DNA of 49,908 nt from positions 1-49,908 of the forward strand of contig JAFRMD010000054.1 in NCBI GenBank assembly GCA_017430835.1, given 5' to 3'. This DNA comes from Methanosphaera sp. (GTDB taxonomy: Archaea > Methanobacteriota > Methanobacteria > Methanobacteriales > Methanobacteriaceae). The translations under genes and the position numbers were made by a program. Position 1 is the first letter of the stretch. Every line of letters begins with the position of its first letter. Shown piece by piece: positions 7,895 to 15,624 of this stretch. The notes beneath the pieces were generated by a model, which worked only from the letters and a program-made list of their open reading frames with translations, had not been told where the DNA came from and searched no databases.

Positions 7895-9573
7895 TGGTGA
7901 ACAATATGGTTAAAGTATCAGTAGTTCTTCCCGTATATAATGTTGAAGATTATCTGAGGGACTGTTTAGACAGTATTGTAAATCAAACATTAAAGGATAT
8001 TGAAATTATCTGTATAAATGATGGATCACCTGATAATTCATTAGAGATTCTAAGAGAATATGAAAAAAAGGATAACAGAATCACAGTGATTGATCAAGAA
8101 AATGGTGGTCATGCAGTTGCTACAAATAGAGGAATAGATTTAGCTACTGGTGAATGTTTATTTTCAATGGATTCCGATGATATTCTCGAATTAAATGCAC
8201 TGGAATTAAGTTATAATAGACTTAAGGAAAAAGATGTGGATTTTGTAATGTTTAAAGCCATCAATTATGATGACAGTACAGATAGATACTACGAAACCGA
8301 AGTTTATTCCATGAATAAAATATATCAAAAAGTAGGTGACAATGTATTCAATTACAAAGACATCGGCGAGTTAATGTTTGAAGCCAGTGTTACTCCATGG
8401 AGTAAATTATATAAACGAGAATTCATAATGGAAAACAACATACGTTATCCGGAAGGTTTAATCTTTGAAGATAATGTATTCTTTTACAATGCATTGTTAA
8501 CAGCAAAGAGAATATGTTTTTTAAACGAATTTTTATTCATTAGAAGATGGTATGCCACATCATCAACGACAAATGGGGATTTACGTTTTCTGGATTCACT
8601 GTCCGTGTCTAATTTAGTTATTGATGTGTTTAAAGATAATGATGAGTTAGATAATTATAAAACAAACTTATTTAATAATAAAATAAGTTTAAATTTCATG
8701 AGATATAATAAAATTAAAACAGAATTTAAAGAAAAATACTTTGAAGAAATGAAAAAGGATTTCTCTAAATTATTAGATGATGAAGATTACTTCAAAGAAT
8801 TCTTTGAATCATTATCTTATAGAAATAAGAAAATTTTCGAACATGTTGTAATTTCAGAAGATTCTTCAAGTTTTCAAGAATTAAGAAAAGCCTATGACAA
8901 ACAGATGAAGAATTATTCTATGATAAATAAATCCCAAATTAATAGAAAACTCGTCCCATTAACAATTGACAGATACTTATCTTTAAGTAAATATGATCAA
9001 CAGTACAAATTTAATGAATCAAAGGATTATTTGTTAGAGATTGCAAACTTAGAAGAGATTTATAATGAAATATTTGAACAGATTCCATATAAATATAAAA
9101 AATTATTCGAACAAATAATAATTTCCGAAAGTGCTGAGGAATTTAACAAATTAAGAAATGCTTATGATAGTAGAACCAAACAACATAATCAATCCAACCA
9201 AATTGTAATAAAACAGTCAAATGACATACTACATAAACTTAATGAGCTAAATAAAACCAATAAACAGATGTTTGACAGTTATAAAAGTTTCTATGGTGAA
9301 ATGTTAAATAATTATGATTTATTTGACTTTGTCTATTCCAAACAAAGACCATATAACAAAAAGTTATTAGAACATGTCATTATATCAGAGGATTATGATG
9401 AATTTACTAGGTTGAGAAATATTTATTTGAAAGATTTCCACTTCAAAAAGAATAAAGAACAATTGGACAATAACATAACTGAGAACAAGAAAGAATTAAA
9501 TGATTTAAAACAATTGAATAATGAACTAGTAAATTCAAATAGTATGAAATTAACAAAAATGTTCCGAAATTAA
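7894..9573 (+). CDS. Family 2 glycosyltransferase with threefold helical repeat
   Basis: 559 residues. GT-A domain in the first ~220 residues, with Val-Val-Leu-Pro-Val-Tyr-Asn-Val-Glu, Asn-Asp-Gly-Ser-Pro-Asp-Asn-Ser and metal site Asp-Ser-Asp-Asp. The acceptor-side Pro-Trp-Ser-Lys-Leu-Tyr-Lys-Arg is near 168. After that, a motif of the form Tyr-x-Lys-Lys-x-x-Glu-x-x-Ile-Ile-Ser-Glu-(8 residues)-Leu-Arg-x-x-Tyr occurs three times (about residues 305-335, 393-426, 483-512). The protein ends in a coiled coil and Val-Asn-Ser-Asn-Ser-Met-Lys-Leu-Thr-Lys. A second ATG at 7906 is an equally good start, giving a protein four residues shorter. Second gene of a two-gene operon with 6632; both probably build the same surface glycan. 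Confidence 0.9.
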   Translation: MVNNMVKVSVVLPVYNVEDYLRDCLDSIVNQTLKDIEIICINDGSPDNSLEILREYEKKDNRITVIDQENGGHAVATNRGIDLATGECLFSMDSDDILELNALELSYNRLKEKDVDFVMFKAINYDDSTDRYYETEVYSMNKIYQKVGDNVFNYKDIGELMFEASVTPWSKLYKREFIMENNIRYPEGLIFEDNVFFYNALLTAKRICFLNEFLFIRRWYATSSTTNGDLRFLDSLSVSNLVIDVFKDNDELDNYKTNLFNNKISLNFMRYNKIKTEFKEKYFEEMKKDFSKLLDDEDYFKEFFESLSYRNKKIFEHVVISEDSSSFQELRKAYDKQMKNYSMINKSQINRKLVPLTIDRYLSLSKYDQQYKFNESKDYLLEIANLEEIYNEIFEQIPYKYKKLFEQIIISESAEEFNKLRNAYDSRTKQHNQSNQIVIKQSNDILHKLNELNKTNKQMFDSYKSFYGEMLNNYDLFDFVYSKQRPYNKKLLEHVIISEDYDEFTRLRNIYLKDFHFKKNKEQLDNNITENKKELNDLKQLNNELVNSNSMKLTKMFRN

Positions 9574-10049
9574 TAAAAAGACTACTTGGAGTGTAATACA
9601 AAAATATTCATACTTAAACAATTTACAGAACCTAAAAATCCAATCCAATATATTAACTTCTTTTTTTCTATTTTTTGATGATGTGTACCAATTATCTGCC
9701 TTGTGTTGTTATCCTATGACCCATATCCTAAACAAATATAATATAAAGTATAAACATATTATCAAAACATGTTAAAATACTTTAAAATGGGATTGATGCA
9801 CATTCTCATTTTTAATCCGGCATTTATCCGATTTTAACTAAACTTCTTTAAAAGTTTTGTTAATAATATAATTAAAGATTATTTTAGAACTATTCTTCCA
9901 TGTGACGTTGATGACATATCCTTTCCAAGCATCATCAAATTGGGCATAAGATTTTGGATAAATAGGAAAATTAGAAAAATAATAATTAACATAACAATAA
10001 ATACTGAATACTATTCAAAAAATATATTAGAGTTAAATAGTGAAAAAAC
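9574..10049. other. Intergenic region with a minus-strand gene remnant
   Basis: 476 bases with no intact gene. T-runs at 9660-9676 could end transcription of the glycosyltransferase pair. The right part carries an open minus-strand segment (9838-10013) listed separately. A TGATGA at about 9909 recalls a C box, but no D box at a suitable distance was found. Confidence 0.45.
9838..10013 (-). pseudogene. Possible C-terminal remnant of a lost surface-protein gene
   Basis: Reading the minus strand from 10013 to the TAG at 9840-9838 gives 58 codons without interruption and with protein-like composition: Ile-Tyr-Pro-Lys-Ser-Tyr-Ala-Gln-Phe-Asp-Asp-Ala-Trp-Lys-Gly-Tyr-Val-Ile-Asn-Val and then a Thr-Trp-Lys-Asn stretch. 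There is no start codon or ribosome-binding site. It vaguely recalls the Ala-Gln-Tyr-Asp-Arg-Gly-Val-Tyr-Val part of the C-terminal domain of the protein at 31448. Family not identified; chance ORF remains possible. Confidence 0.3.
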
Positions 10050-11825
10050 ATGAACCCATTTAAATATCTTTTAAATTTATTTTTAAATAAAAGCAAAAAT
10101 TATACTTTTTATAAAGATAATTATAATCAATTAATTAAGAAAAGCGAAGGCGACTCTATCAAAATAGAGGAACTTACCAAACAGTTAGATGAACTTCGTT
10201 TAACTAATGCCAAGTATAAAGAAAATATAACCTGCTTGAAAAAGTCAAATCAAAAGTATAAAATACAAATAGATAAATTTGATACATTATTAGAAAAAAA
10301 TAACAGCTATCTAAATGAAATTAAAAGTATGAACAAATCTTTGTTAAATGCAATAAATGAATTAAATAATAATTCATTGGAGATAAATAACAATATTAAA
10401 AACATCAATGATTCACATAATAACCATTTAAACAAATCAATTGATAAAATTATGGACGAAATTACAAATAACTCCATGAAAACAAAAAAGTATATCGCAG
10501 ATACCAACAGATTGACAATTAATGAAATCAAAAAAGAGAACAATAAAAATTTGGAGAACTTAAATCGTTTAAATGAAAATATGGATAACAACAATGATTA
10601 TCTTTTAAAATATTTAAATAATAATCTAAATTTAGATAAAATAGACATTTTTAATGATATTTCAAAAGAGTTACATGAAAAAAATTTTACAAATTTAAAT
10701 GCTTACCAAAAAATCAATAATACAAGATTATTCGATGAATCATATTACAAAAAAGAGTACAATTACAATTCAGATATAGATCCATTATTACATTACATTT
10801 ATAAGGGTTATAAAGAAAATAAAAACCCTAGCAGAATATTTGATAACAATTTTTATAAAAATTCCAACAAATCCATTATGAACTCAAAACTTAGTCCATT
10901 AGTTTATTTTGTAACTAAAGGATTAAAAGAGGGAAATGTAAAAGTCAATCCAGAAATGATAAATGTCAATCATATCAATAAGTTTGAATTAGATGATAAA
11001 CTATCTGATTTCAAATCAAGAGGTATTAAAAAAAGAAAAAGAAAACCAAAAATTATTGTATCATTAACATCATATCCTGAAAGAATATATGATATTCATT
11101 ATTGTTTGTACTCCTTATTAAATCAGTATTTAAAACCAGATAAAGTTATATTGTGGTTAGCAAAAGAGGAATTTCCTGATGGAGAATTAGATTTACCTAA
11201 AGAAGTGTTGATACTTAAAAATAACGGTTTAACTATCAAATTCTGTGAAAATATCAAGTCATACAAAAAATCCATTCCAACTTTAAAGGAATATCCTAAT
11301 GATATTTTAGTTACAGCAGATGATGACATATATTATCCACCAGATTGGTTACAAAACTTATATGAAGAACATAAAAAATATCCTAAATCCGTGATTGGCC
11401 TGAGATCAAGACAGATGCAAATAAATAACAATGATGAGTTTATTGACTATAATAAATGGAAATTATCTAATGAAGAAAAAGAAGAATCTTATTTAAATTT
11501 TATGACTGGTTCTGGAGGTATACTCTATCCACCAAACTGTTTTTATAAAGATGTTCTTAAAAAAGAGATATTTTTAGACATTGCAGAAAATGGTGATGAT
11601 TTATGGTTATGGGCTATGGCCGTATTAAATAAAACAAAATACAAAGTACCTTCAAAAAGATATAATGACTTAATTTATATTAATCCGGCTAGAGAACGAC
11701 AGTTAATTAATGAAAGTACATTATGGTCATCAAATATGAATGAAAATCAGAATGATGAACAATTGAAAAGGATAATTAAAAAATATCCGGAAATCATAGA
11801 CATAATTAAAGAAGGCAAAAAATAG
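10050..11825 (+). CDS. Glycosyltransferase with long N-terminal coiled coil and FDxxYY module
   Basis: 591 residues in three parts. Residues ~15-215 are an Asn/Lys-rich coiled coil. Residues ~228-310 hold two copies of a short module (Leu-Phe-Asp-x-x-Tyr-Tyr, Pro-Leu-x-His-Tyr-Ile-x-x-Gly, Asn-Pro-Ser; then Phe-Asp-x-x-Phe-Tyr, Pro-Leu-Val-Tyr-Phe, Gly-x-x-Glu-Gly), a motif often found beside polysaccharide glycosyltransferases. Residues ~330-590 are a GT-A-type catalytic domain: Ile-Ile-Val-Ser-Leu-Thr-Ser-Tyr-Pro-Glu-Arg, Val-Ile-Leu-Trp-Leu-Ala, and metal motif Thr-Ala-Asp-Asp-Asp-Ile-Tyr-Tyr-Pro. Parts two and three match the protein at 40985 closely; the coiled coil does not. Cytoplasmic. 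No strong ribosome-binding site is visible, only GTGA upstream. Confidence 0.85.
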   Translation: MNPFKYLLNLFLNKSKNYTFYKDNYNQLIKKSEGDSIKIEELTKQLDELRLTNAKYKENITCLKKSNQKYKIQIDKFDTLLEKNNSYLNEIKSMNKSLLNAINELNNNSLEINNNIKNINDSHNNHLNKSIDKIMDEITNNSMKTKKYIADTNRLTINEIKKENNKNLENLNRLNENMDNNNDYLLKYLNNNLNLDKIDIFNDISKELHEKNFTNLNAYQKINNTRLFDESYYKKEYNYNSDIDPLLHYIYKGYKENKNPSRIFDNNFYKNSNKSIMNSKLSPLVYFVTKGLKEGNVKVNPEMINVNHINKFELDDKLSDFKSRGIKKRKRKPKIIVSLTSYPERIYDIHYCLYSLLNQYLKPDKVILWLAKEEFPDGELDLPKEVLILKNNGLTIKFCENIKSYKKSIPTLKEYPNDILVTADDDIYYPPDWLQNLYEEHKKYPKSVIGLRSRQMQINNNDEFIDYNKWKLSNEEKEESYLNFMTGSGGILYPPNCFYKDVLKKEIFLDIAENGDDLWLWAMAVLNKTKYKVPSKRYNDLIYINPARERQLINESTLWSSNMNENQNDEQLKRIIKKYPEIIDIIKEGKK

Positions 11826-11868
11826 ATATTCATAAAAACATAAAACAAGTAAAGGAGTATAATCCAAA

Positions 11869-11970
11869 TTGAGTTATAACTATACATCCATTAAACAAGG
11901 CAAAAATAATATTTTTTTATCATCAGATGATAATATTCCTCATTACTGTCCATACATTAATATTCATTGA
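11869..11970 (+). CDS. Possible 33-residue peptide or gene stub
   Basis: AAAGGAG (11851-11857) is followed by an in-frame TTG at 11869 and a short frame ending at TGA 11970. The peptide is polar (Tyr, Asn, Ser, Asp, His) and lacks a hydrophobic segment. The ribosome-binding site is convincing but its distance to TTG (11 bases) is long. It may be the surviving 5-prime end of a deleted polysaccharide gene, since it sits 40 bases after a glycosyltransferase in the same direction. Confidence 0.2.
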   Translation: MSYNYTSIKQGKNNIFLSSDDNIPHYCPYINIH

Positions 11971-11994
11971 TTAGATACCATTTAACAAATGAAA

Positions 11995-12039
11995 AAAAAG
12001 CTTAAAAAAAAGGATAAGTTAATGAAAACATTAACTTAT
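11995..12039 (-). terminator. Hairpin plus T-run terminator of the 12036 gene
   Basis: On the minus strand an 11-bp perfect stem (ATAAGTTAATG, four-base loop, its complement; plus-strand 12014-12039) is followed by CC and eight T residues, then a second T-run. It looks exactly like a bacterial intrinsic terminator. The TAA stop of the adhesin-like gene (12036-12038) lies inside the stem. Confidence 0.65.
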
Positions 12040-15000
12040 TGTTTTAATATTTCTATATTTGTTGATTTAGCTTGTGAACTTTTATATGCCACTCTATCCT
12101 GTGTTACCATTGTTATTTCATTGAAATTCTTGTATGGTGGAATCGTTATATTCTGCAGATTGATTTTTCCTTCCACTACTTGGTAGTACATTGGTTGATT
12201 GTTTGAATCTTTTAGTGAAACTCCATTGATTTTTATGATAACCTTGTTGTTTCCACGTACAAAGTTGTTATTGTAATCTTTTATTGTACCTGTTATTGAT
12301 AGTTTCTTAGTTTTATTGTATACCGTGATTTTTTGCATGTTGATTTTAATATCAGAACGTTCTACTTGGAAAGTGCTTGTATTTTTTATGTCAGATACAT
12401 AATTAGGATTATAATAACCAGCCATTACTGTATGGTTCTTAGGATTTAATGTTTGACAATCCGTTACTCCTGATAATCCCAGTGGTACCTTATAATCATA
12501 GGTAGCTACTCCATTGACTACTTTAACTTTTGCTACACTTCCATCGGAATTTTTAATGGTTAAACCGTTGACTTTGAAGTAAACATAGTCAGTTCCATCA
12601 CTCATCATTTTTGTCGTAGCCTGTTTGGTTATATCACGTACGTTAGCTATTAATTTTATGTACTGATCCTGTTTAACCTTTGTGACATTTGTTGAGACAA
12701 CAAGACTTGCCTGCCTTCTTTGGATTTGTGCCGTTGCATTGTTTGATCTTGATGCTGCATATCCGTCAGTTCCGGCATAAACAGCAGTTAATTTTTTACC
12801 GTTTCTAACGTTTAGATATGCTATTATGTCATATTGGGCTACTCCATTTACTACAGATACTTTAAGTGGTGTCGTACTTCCGTTTATCTGGCCATTGCTT
12901 TTTACGGTTATATCATTTATTTTAAATAAGACATAACCTCCATTGACGTTTTTACCGTTGGCGTCTTTAACTGTTGCTTTAAGGGTAATTTTTTCTCCGA
13001 CAATTCCTTCAGTTCTGTAAACTGTTGTGGTTGTTGAGATAAGTTTTATTTGATCTTCAAAGATATTGTTTATGATTTTTCCATTGTTTCCGTCATTGTA
13101 TATTGTTGAAGAGTACTTCGTTGCACCATAGTTTCTGTTTCCAGACATGGTTACACCAGTTCCATAGTTTCTTACAGGTGCCCCAGTACCTGTAGCACCG
13201 TTCATTGTAAATGTATTTGAGTTAACATCAAAAGTGTTTGCACGGTTTGAGATTGCAGCCCCATTGGTTGCGTTGTTGTTGGTAAATTGATTGCTGAGGA
13301 TGTTGATGTTTGTTGCATTGGTGTATAATGCTCCACCTGATGCTACTGCAGTATTTTTTGTAAACGTGTTTGACATTATTCTTACAGTACCACTGATTAG
13401 GTTGGATACTGCTCCTCCATTACTTCCCGCATTATTTGAATCGAATGTGTTAGTTGATATGTCTACTATTTTACTGTCGTAATTGACTATTGCTCCACCG
13501 GCACTTTTAGCTTTATTTTTACTGAAAGTGTTGCCTGTAAATGTTGTATTGTTAGCATGACTGGTCATTACAGCACCACCACTTTCTGCTGCATAGTTAG
13601 AGGTGAATTCATTGTTTTTAAACGTCATGTTTTTGGTTGAGTATAGGTATATTGCTCCTCCTCCAAAGGTTGCATTGTTTTCTATGAATTTGTTATTTGA
13701 TAGCAGTGCATGATTTCCATCGAAGTATGCTGCTCCACCAGAGTTTTTTACAACATTCTGTTTAAATAGATTGTTTGAAATTGTTGAATGATTAGCCCTG
13801 ATAAAGAGTGCTCCTCCATCGACGTCAACGATATTTGATATGAATTGATTATCTGTAATGGTTAAATATTTTCCTTCATCATATAATGCACCAGCACTTC
13901 TATATGCATGGTTTTGTGTGAATATGTTCTGTGTAAGGGTTAAATATTCACCATCACTAAATATGGATGCTGCTGCTTTCTCACAGTCATTTTTTGTGAA
14001 ATTATTTGCCTTGATTAAAGTAGTTTTGGATTGTAATACACCAATTGCTCCTCCACCAACGGTTGCTTTGTTCTGTATAAACTCGTTGCCAATTAAATTA
14101 GTATTTCTTGAATTTGTGATTGCTAAAGCTCCATAACTGTTTTTAGCAGTGTTTGAATTGAATTTATTTCCAGTGATATTGACATTATTGGTAGTGTAGG
14201 TTACCATTGCTCCAACTGTATCGTTTGCAGTGTTTTTATTGAATTGGTTATTAGCTATTACGGAGTTGTTTCCGTTTGAATATAATGCACCGGAATTGCT
14301 TGCAGTATTTTCAGTAAATATGTTATTTGATACTTTTAAGTTATTTCCTGCATAATCTTCTACTGCTCCACCAATTTTAGCAGAATTTTTCACAAAATTG
14401 TTTTTATCGATTGTTGTGTAATGACCACTTGTATAAACTGCTCCACCCATTGTACCGGCAGAGTTTTGTGTGAAAGTGTTGCCGGAAATGGTGGTACGAT
14501 TTGCTAAGTTGTATATTGATCCACCGGATACTGTGACAACATTATTTGTAAATACATTGTTTGATATTACTGCATTATTTGCCCGGTTATATATTGCTGC
14601 ACCGTATCCTGCTTTGTTGTTTTTGAATGTTGAGTCGCGAACAACAAATGATCCGTCATACTGTTTGAGTATTGCAGCTCCTGCATCACTTGATGATACA
14701 AATCCATTTGAAAATACAATTCCGCTGATAGTTAAACTTACATTATAACCAACAGTTAATATTCTACTTTTAGACTGTCCATCAAGTATTGTTTTATCCT
14801 TTTGACCAGTGATAGTGTAAGTACCAGCCGTATTTAATGTCAAAGGATTGTTTATCTTATATGTACCGGCATTGATTACGATATTTCCACCTTTTGTTGA
14901 CTGTACTTTGGTAAATGCTGTGTTTATATCGTATGGACTTGCTTGAGTACCGGCGTTTGATGATTTACCGTTTGTTGCAACATATACCGTTGCATCTTTT

Positions 15001-15221
15001 TTAATATCTTTACTTTCTGTTTTCTCTATAATTTTTTCATGATTATTATTAATACTATTTATTTGACTTGCTTCTTCAATTTCTTGAACTTGGTTTGATT
15101 GAAGATTATCTGAATCAGATATCATATCAGATACGTCTGATGTAGCTGAAATGACTGAGACAGACAAGAAAACAAGTATTAAACTTACAAATAGCATTAA
15201 TACTTTTTTGTTAATTTTCAT
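12036..15221 (-). CDS. Adhesin-like secreted protein: parallel beta-helix plus Ig-like domains
   Basis: 1061 residues. A signal peptide (Lys-Lys core, Leu/Val/Phe-rich, cleavage near Val-Ile-Ser-Ala) is followed by ~50 Ser/Asp/Gln-rich residues. Residues ~90-720 are a right-handed beta-helix: ~25 rungs built on Asn-Asn-x-Phe-x-x-Asn-x-Ala and Gly-Gly-Ala-x-Tyr, as in polymorphic outer-membrane and pectate-lyase-like proteins. Residues ~725-1060 are three Ig-like modules (Val-Leu-Phe-Lys-Ile-Asn-Asp, Tyr-Phe-Lys-Val-Asn-Gly, Ile-Lys-Ile-Asn-Gly-Val) closely matching modules in the protein at 33971. There is no C-terminal anchor. I chose the ATG at 15221, five bases after AGGTGG, rather than the GTG at 15230, which lies within that site. 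Probable cell-surface binding protein. Confidence 0.88.
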   Translation of the reverse strand: MKINKKVLMLFVSLILVFLSVSVISATSDVSDMISDSDNLQSNQVQEIEEASQINSINNNHEKIIEKTESKDIKKDATVYVATNGKSSNAGTQASPYDINTAFTKVQSTKGGNIVINAGTYKINNPLTLNTAGTYTITGQKDKTILDGQSKSRILTVGYNVSLTISGIVFSNGFVSSSDAGAAILKQYDGSFVVRDSTFKNNKAGYGAAIYNRANNAVISNNVFTNNVVTVSGGSIYNLANRTTISGNTFTQNSAGTMGGAVYTSGHYTTIDKNNFVKNSAKIGGAVEDYAGNNLKVSNNIFTENTASNSGALYSNGNNSVIANNQFNKNTANDTVGAMVTYTTNNVNITGNKFNSNTAKNSYGALAITNSRNTNLIGNEFIQNKATVGGGAIGVLQSKTTLIKANNFTKNDCEKAAASIFSDGEYLTLTQNIFTQNHAYRSAGALYDEGKYLTITDNQFISNIVDVDGGALFIRANHSTISNNLFKQNVVKNSGGAAYFDGNHALLSNNKFIENNATFGGGAIYLYSTKNMTFKNNEFTSNYAAESGGAVMTSHANNTTFTGNTFSKNKAKSAGGAIVNYDSKIVDISTNTFDSNNAGSNGGAVSNLISGTVRIMSNTFTKNTAVASGGALYTNATNINILSNQFTNNNATNGAAISNRANTFDVNSNTFTMNGATGTGAPVRNYGTGVTMSGNRNYGATKYSSTIYNDGNNGKIINNIFEDQIKLISTTTTVYRTEGIVGEKITLKATVKDANGKNVNGGYVLFKINDITVKSNGQINGSTTPLKVSVVNGVAQYDIIAYLNVRNGKKLTAVYAGTDGYAASRSNNATAQIQRRQASLVVSTNVTKVKQDQYIKLIANVRDITKQATTKMMSDGTDYVYFKVNGLTIKNSDGSVAKVKVVNGVATYDYKVPLGLSGVTDCQTLNPKNHTVMAGYYNPNYVSDIKNTSTFQVERSDIKINMQKITVYNKTKKLSITGTIKDYNNNFVRGNNKVIIKINGVSLKDSNNQPMYYQVVEGKINLQNITIPPYKNFNEITMVTQDRVAYKSSQAKSTNIEILKQ

Positions 15222-15306
15222 TTTTGCCACCTGAATTATTTATCATAGCTTCCAATACTAATTTAAGATTATTAAAAGTAGCGTATGATAATGATAATAT
15301 TTTTAT

Positions 15307-15426
15307 TTGAAAAAATATTTAAATATATTCACATTCATTGAACAGACAATTATTATAAAGGATTTAAAACAAATCGATTATTATAAAGCTATTTCTAAAT
15401 TATTAGATGAAAAAAGTAAAAAGTAA
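15307..15426 (+). CDS. Possible 39-residue basic peptide
   Basis: A TTG-initiated frame in the divergent intergenic region encodes a Lys/Ile/Leu-rich peptide ending Lys-Ala-Ile-Ser-Lys-Leu-Leu-Asp-Glu-Lys-Ser-Lys-Lys. Composition is more protein-like than most AT-rich frames here, but there is no ribosome-binding site and it overlaps the likely promoter of the adhesin-like gene. It could be the tail of a lost gene or chance. Confidence 0.15.
   Translation: MKKYLNIFTFIEQTIIIKDLKQIDYYKAISKLLDEKSKK
15308..15330 (-). promoter_or_regulatory. TATA-like promoter candidate of the beta-helix protein
   Basis: On the minus strand GAATATATTTAAATATTT lies ~90-105 bases before the ATG at 15221. It is the clearest TATA-type element in the divergent region 15222-15624. 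The remainder of that region is AT-rich and otherwise featureless. Confidence 0.3.
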
Positions 15427-15624
15427 TAAAATAATAAGTGATATCTGATAAAAGTACTCATCTAATTAATGATAAAAAAAATACATTCCCCCAAGATTTT
15501 TACTAAAGGCATCTGATATCTATATTAATTATAAAATAGAAATAACAATATAAGAAAAGTCTCTGATAAGACCATTATCAAAAAGTTTTTTTTTATTTTT
15601 CAAAGCATAATATGGATGAATATC

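Noticed and set aside
9900..9960. C/D-box guide RNA
   Set aside because: A C-box-like TGATGA is present, but no D box (CTGA) or internal C'/D' pair is found at the needed spacing.
13858..14748. Plus-strand frames opposite the beta-helix rungs
   Set aside because: The same short words recur with the period of the rungs on the other strand, so they are shadows of the repeat.
15307..15426. 39-codon peptide as a confident gene
   Set aside because: Kept only as a low-confidence entry: no ribosome-binding site and overlap with a probable promoter.
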